A stretch of 7,952 bases of DNA from Bacillota bacterium (GCA_016286935.1 JAEEUO010000039.1:1-7952); one strand, 5' to 3'. Shown: positions 1-6,776, numbered from the stretch's first letter. The notes: generated by a model from the sequence alone, not told the origin. Translations and numbers: made by a program.

Positions 1-614
1 TCCTGTTCGCCGGTCAGGAGGACGGTCTCCTCCGCCGACAGCTTCATCAGATCCGCGTACGGAACGACCGACCGCATCGCTTCGGCGGCGGTCTCCTCAT
101 CGCTCCAGAGAGGCGCGCGGTAGTTCGGATCGTACGAGACCATACACCCGGCCTTCTTCGCGATCTCGAGCGCGCGGAACGTCGTCCCGCGCGACGGCTC
201 GGCCGTCAGAGAGAGCGAACCGATATGGAGGATACGGCTCTCCTCGATCAGGCCGGCGTTCAGTTCCTCCGGCCGGAGGCACGTATCCGCGCCCGGCTTC
301 CGCGCGAACGCGAAATCCCGCTCGCCGTTCTCCGCAAGCGAAACGAACGCGAGCGTTGTGAAAACGTCCGGATCGACCGCGACGCCGCCGGTTTGGATCC
401 CGCAGTCCCGGAGGACCGAGACGAGATACCGGCCGAACGCGTCGCTTCCGACCTTGCCGATGAACGATGTCCGGTCGCCGCATCTCGCGAGCTGCGCGAG
501 AACGTTGGCGGGCGCGCCGCCGGGATTCTGCTCAAAAAGAGGCTGCCCGCCGTCCGACCGTCCTGCGGGTGTGAAGTCGATCAGGATCTCACCGAGAGCC
601 GTTACGTCTGTCAT
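1..614 (-). CDS. PfkB-family sugar kinase, probable fructokinase (3' end cut by window edge)
   Basis: This is a cytoplasmic ATP-dependent sugar kinase of the ribokinase/PfkB family, most likely converting fructose to fructose-6-phosphate. The 204 visible residues start MTDVTALGEILIDF. They include the substrate-site stretch NPGGAPANVLAQLA (residues 30-43), the PfkB signature FIGKVGSDAFGRYL (51-64) and DPNYRAPLW (162-170), which is typical of ScrK-like fructokinases. About a third of the usual ~310-320 residues lies beyond the left edge, including the GAGD motif with the catalytic Asp, so I cannot check that it is intact. The ATG at 614 is chosen because TGAAAGGA lies just upstream; its TGA is the msrA stop and AAAGGA is the ribosome site. 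The gap to msrA is 15 bp, so the two are probably co-transcribed. 2-Keto-3-deoxygluconate kinase is the main alternative, but the DPNYR context favours fructokinase. Confidence 0.9.
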   Translation of the reverse strand, partial: MTDVTALGEILIDFTPAGRSDGGQPLFEQNPGGAPANVLAQLARCGDRTSFIGKVGSDAFGRYLVSVLRDCGIQTGGVAVDPDVFTTLAFVSLAENGERDFAFARKPGADTCLRPEELNAGLIEESRILHIGSLSLTAEPSRGTTFRALEIAKKAGCMVSYDPNYRAPLWSDEETAAEAMRSVVPYADLMKLSAEETVLLTGEQ

Positions 615-629
615 CTGTCGCGCGTCCTT

Positions 630-1142
630 TCAGGCTTCGAGATCGTCCTCCGCGCCGCCTTCCAGATTGAAGTAGCGGCGCGGGATGTGGCAGTATCCGG
701 TCGGATTCTTGTCGAGGTATTTCTGGTGGTATTCCTCCGCGGGGAAGAAATTGCGGAGCGGCTCGACCCTGACGGCGAGCGGCTCGTCCGCCTTCCGTTC
801 CTCCTCCGCAAAGACCGCCTCGATCGCGGGGAGATCGGCCTCGTCGGTGTAGAAGATCCCCGTGCGGTACTGGACGCCGACGTCCATCCCCTGGCGGTTC
901 ACCGACGTCGGATCGATGACCATGAAGTAGCGTTCCAGGAGCTCCGTCAGGCTGACGGCCGTCTCGTCGTACACGACGCGGACCGTCTCCGCATGGCCGC
1001 TGTTCGCGCAGACTTCCTGGTACGTCGGCGCCTTGTCCGGCCCGTTCGCGTAGCCGACCTCGGTCTCCGCGACGCCCCTGAACTGGTCCATGAATTTCTG
1101 GAGGCCCCAGAAGCAGCCTCCCGCAAGCCAGATCGTTTTCAT
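630..1142 (-). CDS. msrA: Peptide-methionine (S)-S-oxide reductase MsrA
   Basis: MsrA reduces the S-epimer of methionine sulfoxide in proteins or free in the cytoplasm, with electrons usually from thioredoxin. The 170 residues are a normal length for the family. The hallmark GCFWG motif is at 9-13 with catalytic Cys10. GHAE follows at 49-52, the RQGxDVGxQYRT block at 83-94 and AEEYHQKYL at 135-143. Cys151 in GYCHIPRRYF is the likely resolving cysteine of this short clostridial-type form. One position differs from the usual consensus: RQGMDVG, where RQGNDVG is common. The ATG at 1142 follows AGGAGG by six bases, 27 bp after the thiN stop. There is no MsrB domain or neighbour, so the R-epimer would need a reductase encoded elsewhere. 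Confidence 0.96.
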   Translation of the reverse strand: MKTIWLAGGCFWGLQKFMDQFRGVAETEVGYANGPDKAPTYQEVCANSGHAETVRVVYDETAVSLTELLERYFMVIDPTSVNRQGMDVGVQYRTGIFYTDEADLPAIEAVFAEEERKADEPLAVRVEPLRNFFPAEEYHQKYLDKNPTGYCHIPRRYFNLEGGAEDDLEA

Positions 1143-1169
1143 CTCATTCCTCCTGTATCGGTTTCCGGT

Positions 1170-1829
1170 TCACAGCACGGCGTACTTCGACGGGAACGTG
1201 ACGATGAGCGTCCCCTGTCCGACGGCGATCATGCTCTCGGAACCGGTGAATTCGTTGCTGACGCCGAGCGGATAGTCGGTCGTGAGCGTCGCGTCGGCCA
1301 GCTCATACTTCAGGCCGCGGATCGAGACGCGCTTCGCCGGTCCGCCGGCAGCGAAGACGGAGACGTATCCGGAAAGGCCCGCAGGAAACGTCAGGGCGCC
1401 GTTCCGGACCGACGTCACCGCCGTGTCGCGGTCGAAGAGAACGCCGACCCGGCCGTTCTCCGCGAGATGCGCGATCAGCTGGATGTTCGCGATCGTGTGG
1501 TCGATCCGCCCGCCGGTCGCGCAGTAGAGCAGGAAGCGGTCATAGCCCGCGACGATCCCCTCCGCGACGGCCGCCCACGTATCGGTCACGTCCTTCTCCT
1601 CCGGCAGCCTCAATACGCGCGGAAAGTCGGGCATATAGCGCAGCGAATCGAGATCGCCGACCACGCGGTCGCAGCGGATCCCGGCCTCCTCCAGATACCG
1701 GAGCCCCGCGTCCGCCGCGATCACGAGATCCTCCGGTCCCGGCCGGAACGTCAGGCCGTAGTTGTCCCCGGCGCCGACGATGTAGCAGACGCCTTTTCCG
1801 TTCATCTTACGAAGTTTGTCGGTGTCCAT
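1170..1829 (-). CDS. thiN: Thiamine pyrophosphokinase ThiN
   Basis: This enzyme transfers pyrophosphate from ATP to thiamine, making thiamine pyrophosphate from salvaged thiamine in the cytoplasm. The family motifs appear in order: IAADAG (37-42), GDLDS with its metal-binding aspartates (58-62), EKDVTDT (78-84), GGRIDHTIAN (106-115) and the thiamine-binding region LGVSNEF (188-194). The length is normal at 219 or 211 residues. Two starts are possible. The ATG at 1829 has GGAG eight bases upstream but overlaps the preceding gene by 28 bp. The ATG at 1805 (MNGKGVCYIVGAG) forms an ATGA 4-bp overlap with the preceding stop, and the conserved domain starts just there; I lean to 1805 on homology. 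Bacillota thiN often follows rpe and rsgA; here it sits among sugar and redox genes instead. No TPP riboswitch lies in front of it. Confidence 0.94.
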   Translation of the reverse strand: MDTDKLRKMNGKGVCYIVGAGDNYGLTFRPGPEDLVIAADAGLRYLEEAGIRCDRVVGDLDSLRYMPDFPRVLRLPEEKDVTDTWAAVAEGIVAGYDRFLLYCATGGRIDHTIANIQLIAHLAENGRVGVLFDRDTAVTSVRNGALTFPAGLSGYVSVFAAGGPAKRVSIRGLKYELADATLTTDYPLGVSNEFTGSESMIAVGQGTLIVTFPSKYAVL

Positions 1830-2419
1830 TCTTCCTTCTCCGGCAGCCCGTACCGTTCCTTTCCGAGCGCGATGCTCTTCATGAGAAACGCCATGTTGCG
1901 CGCAAGCGTCCGCATCGTCTGGAGGCCTTCGGCGTCCTCAAGGGCCTCGCCCTTCGCCAGGCCGTGGACACTGTTCCAGTAGCGGCTCGACGCGATCGGC
2001 ATGCCGCAGATCGCGAAGTATTTGTTCAGTTCGTCGAACGTCGCGGAAAGGCCGCCGCGGCGGGCGACGCAGACGCAGCACCCGACCTTCATCGTCTTGT
2101 CGAACGACGTGCTGTAGAACAGGCGGTCGAGCAGCGAGACGACCGTTCCGTTCGCGGACGCGTAGTAGACCGGCGACGCGACGACGAGGCCGTCCGCCTT
2201 CTCGAATTTCGCGGCGATCTCGTTGACGATGTCGTCGTGGACGCATTTCCCGTGGCTGCCGCAGTAATTGCACGCGACGCAGCCGCGGACGTCGAGCCCG
2301 CCGACCTGGACGATCTCGGTCTCGACGCCTTCCCGTTCAAAGATCTTCACCATCTCGTTCAGCGCGATGGCGGTGTTCCCCTCTTTGCGGGGGCTGCCGT
2401 TGATCATCAGGACCTTCAT
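1802..2419 (-). CDS. Flavodoxin-fold NAD(P)H-dependent FMN reductase with a four-Cys cluster (iron-sulfur flavoprotein-like)
   Basis: This is a 205-residue cytoplasmic flavoprotein of the NADPH-dependent FMN reductase/flavodoxin superfamily. The FMN phosphate loop GSPRKEGNT is at 8-16, and SPVYYASANG (82-91) is the second flavin-contacting loop. Between them four cysteines, C47, C50, C53 and C59, have spacing CX2CX2CX5C. That fits the compact CX2CX2CX4-7C motif of archaeal and clostridial iron-sulfur flavoproteins, so a [4Fe-4S] cluster is plausible but not shown. Further cysteines occur at 114, 115, 117 and 138. The C-terminal ~60 residues are mostly helical-looking and I do not recognise them as a separate domain. 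The ATG at 2419 has a strong AAGGAGG site, 18 bp after the lyxose isomerase stop. The 3' end overlaps thiN. Substrate unknown; electron transfer or a stress-related quinone or nitro-compound reductase role is inferred. Confidence 0.88.
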   Translation of the reverse strand: MKVLMINGSPRKEGNTAIALNEMVKIFEREGVETEIVQVGGLDVRGCVACNYCGSHGKCVHDDIVNEIAAKFEKADGLVVASPVYYASANGTVVSLLDRLFYSTSFDKTMKVGCCVCVARRGGLSATFDELNKYFAICGMPIASSRYWNSVHGLAKGEALEDAEGLQTMRTLARNMAFLMKSIALGKERYGLPEKEEWTPTNFVR

Positions 2420-2437
2420 GGTCTTCCTCCTTTTCGT

Positions 2438-3127
2438 TCACCCGTTCGAAGCGGGATATTCGTTGCAGAGGAGGCGGTAAGGGGGCTCATCCTCCTCGAT
2501 GGCCGGAAACCGCCCGACCGGCGGATTGAAGCGGTTGTCGGTGTTGTCGTCGTTGCACTGGCTGACCTCGCCGAGCAATACCGCGCCGGTCCCCTCCTCG
2601 ACCGAAAAGTCGTGGTAGAGGCGACGCGGGATGTGGATGGATTCACCGGGCGTCAGGCGGATCCGGGTGCCCGCGGGGACCGTGTACGTCCGCCCGTCCG
2701 TATGGACCGTCACGTCCGACGCGCGGTCGATCTCCTCGTTTTCGAGCGAATTGTACACGCGGATCAGCACGTTCCCGCCGCCGCGGTTGATGATGTCTTC
2801 GGTCTTGAACCAGTGGAAATGGTTCGGGGAGTACTGCCCCTCCTTCAGGTAGAGCAGTTTCTCCGCGTAGACATTGGGATACTTCTCCGGAAGCGCGCGG
2901 CTGCCGTTGCGGATCGTGATGAGCGCCATCCCGACGCGGTCGAAATCGCCCGTGCCGTAGTCGGTGACGTCCCATCCGAGCATGCAGTCGCGGACCTCGT
3001 CGTATTCGCGGCCGAGCGTCCGCCATTCCTCCGGTGTGAACGAGCAGAACGGCGGCAGCCAGCACCGCTGTTCACGGCACATCGCCTCCATTTCCCGCAG
3101 CGCTTTGTTGATCTCGGATCGTTTCAT
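2438..3127 (-). CDS. D-lyxose ketol-isomerase (cupin family)
   Basis: D-lyxose isomerase converts D-lyxose to D-xylulose, and characterised family members also interconvert D-mannose and D-fructose. It is a cytoplasmic metal-dependent cupin, usually Mn2+. The 229 residues match the family's usual length. The cupin metal motif is NHFHWFKTEDIINRGGG (102-118), with likely ligands H103, H105 and E110, followed by the fourth His in IPRRLYHDF (H172). A conserved QCNDDNTDNRF block (190-200) and ALPEKYPNVYAEKLLYLKEG (78-97) complete the picture. The start at 3127 is six bases after the preceding stop, with AAGAGGGTGA as ribosome site overlapping that stop, so translation is probably coupled. Together with the fructokinase at the end of the operon, it suggests a lyxose or mannose catabolic route. 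The family is clear; the physiological sugar is inferred. Confidence 0.93.
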   Translation of the reverse strand: MKRSEINKALREMEAMCREQRCWLPPFCSFTPEEWRTLGREYDEVRDCMLGWDVTDYGTGDFDRVGMALITIRNGSRALPEKYPNVYAEKLLYLKEGQYSPNHFHWFKTEDIINRGGGNVLIRVYNSLENEEIDRASDVTVHTDGRTYTVPAGTRIRLTPGESIHIPRRLYHDFSVEEGTGAVLLGEVSQCNDDNTDNRFNPPVGRFPAIEEDEPPYRLLCNEYPASNG

Positions 3128-3133
3128 CCGCGG

Positions 3134-3844
3134 TCACCCTCTTGCGGCGTCGACGAACGCGCGGAAGATCGCGCGGCTGTTCGCGTCGACCTTCCAGAGC
3201 AGCTCCGGATGCCACTGGATCAGCCAGAGGAACGGATAGGCCGGCAGCTCGGCCGCCTCGATCACGCCGTCGTCCGCTCTTGCCGTTACGGCGAGATTGG
3301 GGGCCGGTTTTCGGATCGCCTGGTGGTGGAAGCTGTTGACGTCGATCCGTTCGCTTCCGACCGCGCGGAAGAGGCCGCTCTTCCGTTCGAGCGTGACGCC
3401 GTGGGTCGCGACGTCGTTCGCCTCCTCCTGGCGGTGGCGGATCTCCGACGGGTTCTGGGTCGGGAGGTCCTGGTACAGCGTTCCGCCGAGCAGGACGTTG
3501 ATCAGCTGCATCCCGCGGCAGATCCCGAGGATCGGCATCCCGCGGTCGAACGCCTTGCAGAACAGCGCCGTTTCCGCGTCGTCGCGCACCTTCTGCGTCT
3601 CGACGGAATCGTTCAGGCGCTCCTCGCCGTACAGCTCCGGCTCGACGTCCGGTCCGCCCGTGATGAGGACCGCGCTGCACAGATCGAGGATCCGGTCGAT
3701 CTCCGCCTCGTCGTCCGTGTGCGGAAGCATCACCGGGAGGCCGCCCGCGTCGCGGATCGCGTCGAGGTAGCCCGGCCGGAGCCAGAAGCGCTGTTTTTCA
3801 AAGTTGAGGATCGGCGTCACGCCGATCAGGGGTCTGTTGGTCAT
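3134..3844 (-). CDS. Class I glutamine amidotransferase-like hydrolase, peptidase C26 (gamma-glutamyl-GABA hydrolase/PuuD-like)
   Basis: This family hydrolyses gamma-glutamyl amide bonds; PuuD in E. coli releases GABA from gamma-glutamyl-GABA in putrescine breakdown. Counting from the upstream Met at 3883, the nucleophile is Cys122 in ILGICRGMQLINVLLGG. The rest of the triad, His225 and Glu227, is in QWHPE. The conserved VNSFHHQAI (182-190) is also present, so all catalytic residues are intact. I place the start at 3844 (MTNRPLIGVTPIL), one base after the nitroreductase stop, because C26 proteins normally begin at this point. The ATG at 3883 would add 13 polar residues and a 38-bp overlap, and neither start has a strong ribosome site. 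No other putrescine gene (puuA, puuB, puuC) is visible, so the substrate may be another gamma-glutamyl compound. Confidence 0.92.
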   Translation of the reverse strand: MTNRPLIGVTPILNFEKQRFWLRPGYLDAIRDAGGLPVMLPHTDDEAEIDRILDLCSAVLITGGPDVEPELYGEERLNDSVETQKVRDDAETALFCKAFDRGMPILGICRGMQLINVLLGGTLYQDLPTQNPSEIRHRQEEANDVATHGVTLERKSGLFRAVGSERIDVNSFHHQAIRKPAPNLAVTARADDGVIEAAELPAYPFLWLIQWHPELLWKVDANSRAIFRAFVDAARG

Positions 3845-3845
3845 T

Positions 3846-4601
3846 TCAGTCGTCTCTTTCGGTTTGTTTGTTAAACGGTTCATACTGTTTCAGATACTCC
3901 GCCACCGTGCGGTTGAGCTCGCGGGCGAAAGCGGAATTGTGCTTCCGTTCGCAGAACGCCTTCATCCAGCGGTCGTAGTCGCCGTCGAGCGGCTTTCCGC
4001 GGAACAGGTCGCGGAGCTCCGTCTCGCCGTAGCGATGGTAGCGGTTCTCCTGAACGAGATAGTCCATATCGATCCGCGCCGGTTTCTTGCGCGTTTTTTG
4101 TTGTTCCGTCGGGTAGCCGAAGACGACGAACGCCGCCGGGAAGACGTAGTCCGGAAGGCCGAGGAGCTCGCGCAGGCTCTCGATGTTTTCCATGATGTCG
4201 CCGATGTAGCACGATCCGATCCCGTACGATTCCGCCGCGACGACGGCGTTCTGGGCCGCGATCAGTGCGTCGTTCACCGCGAGCATCAGATCGCCGGCGC
4301 CGGGCCTCCGCGGCTCCGCGTTCGCGTAGCGGAACGCGTCGTTCCACTTCAGGCAGTCCGCGAGGAAGACGAGCGCGAGCTTCGCCTCCGCGATGAACGG
4401 CTGATGGTCGCACGAATCGGCGAGGGCCTTGAGCAGGTCCCCGTCTGTGACGCGCAGGATCGTGTAAAGCTGCTGGTTTCCGGCCGTCGGCGCCATCGCG
4501 GCGGCCGTCAGGATCTCGCCAACGATCGCTTCGTCGATCGGGCGGTCCTCATACGCGCGAACGGATTTGCGTTCATAGAGCTGTCGGATCACGTCGTTCA
4601 C
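3846..4601 (-). CDS. Nitroreductase-family FMN oxidoreductase (NfsA/NfrA-like), GTG start
   Basis: This is a 251-residue FMN-dependent NAD(P)H oxidoreductase of the nitroreductase superfamily. Members reduce nitro compounds, quinones or free flavin in the cytoplasm. The N-terminal FMN-phosphate motif is RKSVRAYEDRPID (11-23), followed by AAAMAPTAGNQQ (33-44) and the second flavin motif AAESYGIGSCYIGDI (122-136). The C-terminal ~80 residues form the extension seen in the NfsA/FRP group, longer than in NfsB-type enzymes. The start is GTG at 4601, with AAAGGAG eight bases upstream at 4610-4616. The ATG seen between them (4609) cannot be used, since it hits a stop after three codons. It follows the widest gap inside the operon, 64 bp with several dyads, so it could have its own control. 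Natural substrate unknown. Confidence 0.91.
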   Translation of the reverse strand: MNDVIRQLYERKSVRAYEDRPIDEAIVGEILTAAAMAPTAGNQQLYTILRVTDGDLLKALADSCDHQPFIAEAKLALVFLADCLKWNDAFRYANAEPRRPGAGDLMLAVNDALIAAQNAVVAAESYGIGSCYIGDIMENIESLRELLGLPDYVFPAAFVVFGYPTEQQKTRKKPARIDMDYLVQENRYHRYGETELRDLFRGKPLDGDYDRWMKAFCERKHNSAFARELNRTVAEYLKQYEPFNKQTERDD

Positions 4602-4609
4602 GGCGTCAT

Positions 4610-4616
4610 CTCCTTT
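4610..4616 (-). promoter_or_regulatory. Ribosome binding site that fixes the GTG start of the nitroreductase gene
   Basis: AAAGGAG on the minus strand lies eight bases before the GTG at 4601. The only nearby ATG (4609-4607) directly abuts the site and reads ATG ACG CCG TGA, so it is a dead-end triplet ORF. The spacing and the conserved N-terminus (RQLYERKSVRAYE) both support GTG. Confidence 0.75.
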
Positions 4617-4623
4617 CGTTTTG

Positions 4624-4637
4624 TGATAACGTTATCG
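4624..4637. promoter_or_regulatory. CG-centred palindrome GATAACGTTATC, candidate LacI-family-type operator
   Basis: GATAACGTTATC at 4625-4636 is a perfect 12-bp palindrome with a central CG, eight bases upstream of the nitroreductase ribosome site. CG-centred inverted repeats of this size are typical operators of LacI/GalR-family regulators. With one flanking base each side, the 14-mer differs from the CcpA cre consensus TGWAANCGNTNWCA at two positions. I see no convincing -35/-10 pair with normal spacing in this gap, so the site may act as an internal roadblock, or be chance. No regulator gene is in the window. The family assignment is inference. Confidence 0.4.
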
Positions 4638-4643
4638 TATCAT

Positions 4644-4675
4644 TCCCGCACGGCTTCGGGACCGGTCATGACCGG
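4644..4675. repeat. Two small dyads at the end of the YwaF-like gene (weak hairpin plus 14-bp palindrome)
   Basis: CCGGTCATGACCGG at 4662-4675 is a perfect 14-bp palindrome that includes the TGA stop of the membrane-protein gene. Next to it, TCCCG (4644-4648) and CGGGA (4657-4661) can pair as a 5-bp stem with an eight-base loop. Neither is followed by a T-run on the minus strand, so they do not make a standard terminator. They may attenuate or process the transcript between the second and third operon genes, or be chance in GC-rich DNA. Confidence 0.35.
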
Positions 4676-5448
4676 GTCTTCCGCCGCGCCGCGCGTTTGC
4701 CTGCAAAGTACAGAACGTAGAGCAGCATCTCCACCGCGAAGAACGCGGCGGTGTTCAGGAACGGCATGATATACGGCGAAACGGCCGGGTCGATCAGTCC
4801 GAACGGATCGCGCACGACGAAGAACCAGTTGAAAAAGTGGTCGTAGCCGTCCGCGCTGCCGTTGTAGAGCGTATTGCCGAGGAGCGCCCAGAGCGTCATG
4901 CAGACGACCGTCACGAGTTCGCGCCAGCACGTTCGCCACGACAGGCCCTTCTCATCGAACCAGACCGCGAAGAATCCGTACGCCGTCATCATGCCGTGGA
5001 ACAGAAGCGTCTGGATGACGCGGTACGAGAGCGGATGGACCGCGTACCACATCACGCCCGCGGGGTAGACGAGGTAGATCAGGTTCGACAGGAAGCCGAG
5101 CAGCGCGATGTGGATCCGGTACTTCGCAAGGAAGCGCGTGTGGACGGAGAGGAACGCCGCGACGCACATCGCCGTGCAGATGTGGAACGGGAGCTTTTCG
5201 ATATCGATCTCCCCGTACGCGAACGGCATCAGGAAAAAGTCGGCGGCGTACAGACCGGCGGCGATGTGTAGAAAGATGTTTGCCGCCTTCCGGCCGGACT
5301 CGGCGCCCTTCCGCCGGACGGCCGCGAACACGATCGCGATGGTCAGAAGAATCGCGGCGATGTAGCAGAGATGCCACGGCCCGAAGCACGTGAAGACGGC
5401 TCCGCCCTTTCTGTCCCCGAGCAGGTTGTGGACCGCCGCGTACATCAT
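4666..5448 (-). CDS. YwaF/TMEM164-like integral membrane protein (TIGR02206 type)
   Basis: This is a 260-residue membrane protein with about seven hydrophobic helices: roughly 22-44, 55-78, 86-104, 112-134, 143-163, 177-196 and 224-250. A basic tail KRAARRKTRS probably faces the cytoplasm. The pattern resembles the bacterial YwaF family, related to eukaryotic TMEM164. The family feature is a polar LPFHICT motif (86-92) inside a helix, together with His151 in LLFHGMM and GNTLYNG (191-197). These in-membrane His, Cys and Asn residues suggest a catalytic or binding site, but the bacterial function is unknown. The start overlaps the MFS stop in ATGA (4 bp), so translation is likely coupled and the two membrane proteins may work together. 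A second Met codon follows at once (MMYAAV), and either could initiate. Confidence 0.85.
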   Translation of the reverse strand: MMYAAVHNLLGDRKGGAVFTCFGPWHLCYIAAILLTIAIVFAAVRRKGAESGRKAANIFLHIAAGLYAADFFLMPFAYGEIDIEKLPFHICTAMCVAAFLSVHTRFLAKYRIHIALLGFLSNLIYLVYPAGVMWYAVHPLSYRVIQTLLFHGMMTAYGFFAVWFDEKGLSWRTCWRELVTVVCMTLWALLGNTLYNGSADGYDHFFNWFFVVRDPFGLIDPAVSPYIMPFLNTAAFFAVEMLLYVLYFAGKRAARRKTRS

Positions 5449-6776
5449 GGCCGGTCCGCGCTCCGTTCGCGTCCTGCGCGCTGCCCGTACGCGAAGAGCA
5501 AGGCCGCCAGGATCACCGTCACGAACAGCGCCGCGAGGAAGATGCGGCTGTTCGGCAGGAACGAGGTCGTGCCGTCGCTGTTGACGATCCGGTCGGCGTT
5601 TTTCAACACCGCCGCGCCGATCGCGGGCCCGACGACGCCGGGGATCAGGACCTGGGCGATGATGCGGAGGCCCTGGAAGCGTCCGGCCATGTGTTCGGGC
5701 GTGCGGTTGCGGATCTCCGCGCCGAAGACGGCCATTCCGGAGAGGTCGCCCATCATCATGAAGAGCGAACCGGCGAACACGAGCGCCTTCATCGCGAACC
5801 CCGTCACCGGAACGATCGCCGGGAACAGGAACAGGAGGATGAAGCCCGCCGCGAGGAGCGCGATCGGCCAGACGGACGATGCGAGGAAGCCCCTGCGGTC
5901 GATGTATTTCCCGTAGACCGCCGTGAAGACGGCCGCGAGGATGATCGCCGGCGCCATGATGAGGACGTAGTCGCTCATCCGGAGCGTCTGCTCGTAGTAG
6001 ATGATCAGGTACGGCATGAAGATCTGGATCGCGATGCCGAACAGGACGAAGAAGCCGAGGACGGCGTAGAGGCCGCGGTTCCGGCGGATCACGCCGACGC
6101 GGAAGCCGTACAGGATCGTCGCGAGGTAGCCGAGCTCATCGGGTTTTTTCGCAAGCGGCGCGTCCTCGACGAGGAAGAAGCCCGACAGGCCGACGAGCAG
6201 AACGACCGCGCCGATGATGACGTAGATCTTCGTCCAGCTTTCCGGAAGGTCGAGATCAAAGCCCATAAAGCCGCCGAACACGGCGAGGATCGCGATGAGC
6301 GGCATCATCGAGTTGATGCCCTCCGCGCGTCCGCGGTTCGTCTCGTCCGTGCGGTCGGTCAGCCACGCGTTGTAGGCCGCGTCGTTCGCAGTCGAGCCGA
6401 AGAACGTCATCACGCAGTCGAGCACGATGACGACCGACACGCCGACAGCGGCCGCGTTCGCGGCCGCGCCGAACACCGACGCGATCACGTCGATCCGGAC
6501 GAAGGCGAACGCGAGGATCGAAACGCCCCACGCGATGTAGCCCCAGCACATGAACAGCTTCCGCTTTCCGACGCGGTCGGAGAGCGCGCCGATCAGGATC
6601 GTCGTCAGAGTCGCCGCGACGGCGCTCGCCTGGACCATCAGCGAGATGTCCGACGCCGACGCGCGGAACATCTTGTAGATGAAGACGTTGAAATACATAT
6701 TCTCGACGACCCACGCGATCTGGCCCGTGAGGGAGAAGATGATCAGCGCGAGCGTGAATTTCCGTTTGTTGTTCAT
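5445..6776 (-). CDS. Major facilitator superfamily (MFS) transporter
   Basis: This is a 443-residue secondary transporter with twelve predicted transmembrane helices, the normal MFS size. The family's motif A is clear in the loop after helix 2: GALSDRVGKRK (63-73). A weaker copy, GKYIDRRG (289-296), sits at the matching place in the second half. The long polar stretch NDAAYNAWLTDRTDETNRGR (131-150) after helix 4 resembles MFS members that carry sugars or oligosaccharides, but the substrate cannot be read from sequence. Charged residues inside helices (E25, D120) may couple to protons. It is the first gene of the operon, about 35 bases downstream of a good promoter, with CGGAGAA as ribosome site before the ATG at 6776. 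Leading an operon with lyxose isomerase and fructokinase makes a sugar a reasonable guess; drug or metabolite export is the alternative. Confidence 0.9.
   Translation of the reverse strand: MNNKRKFTLALIIFSLTGQIAWVVENMYFNVFIYKMFRASASDISLMVQASAVAATLTTILIGALSDRVGKRKLFMCWGYIAWGVSILAFAFVRIDVIASVFGAAANAAAVGVSVVIVLDCVMTFFGSTANDAAYNAWLTDRTDETNRGRAEGINSMMPLIAILAVFGGFMGFDLDLPESWTKIYVIIGAVVLLVGLSGFFLVEDAPLAKKPDELGYLATILYGFRVGVIRRNRGLYAVLGFFVLFGIAIQIFMPYLIIYYEQTLRMSDYVLIMAPAIILAAVFTAVYGKYIDRRGFLASSVWPIALLAAGFILLFLFPAIVPVTGFAMKALVFAGSLFMMMGDLSGMAVFGAEIRNRTPEHMAGRFQGLRIIAQVLIPGVVGPAIGAAVLKNADRIVNSDGTTSFLPNSRIFLAALFVTVILAALLFAYGQRAGRERSADRP

Noticed and set aside
225..1982. Long open frame on the plus strand (585 codons)
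   Set aside because: It is antisense to five genes' worth of clear family matches (fructokinase, MsrA, ThiN, flavoprotein), rich in Arg/Glu/Asp/Val with no motif or ribosome site. Long antisense frames are expected in GC-rich coding DNA.
1830..2437. TPP riboswitch controlling thiN
   Set aside because: The region before thiN is coding for the flavoprotein, with no leader and no thi-box-like sequence recognised.
1964..3874. Second long plus-strand open frame (636 codons), overlapping the first
   Set aside because: Same reasons: antisense to flavoprotein, lyxose isomerase and C26 hydrolase, charged low-complexity composition, no recognisable domain.
4598..4609. ATG at 4609 as the nitroreductase start
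   Set aside because: It reads three codons and then TGA, is out of frame, and directly abuts the ribosome site; the GTG at 4601 has proper spacing.
4624..4637. CcpA catabolite-responsive (cre) site
   Set aside because: Two mismatches to the consensus, at fixed positions, and no promoter around it; a generic CG-centred operator is as far as the sequence goes.
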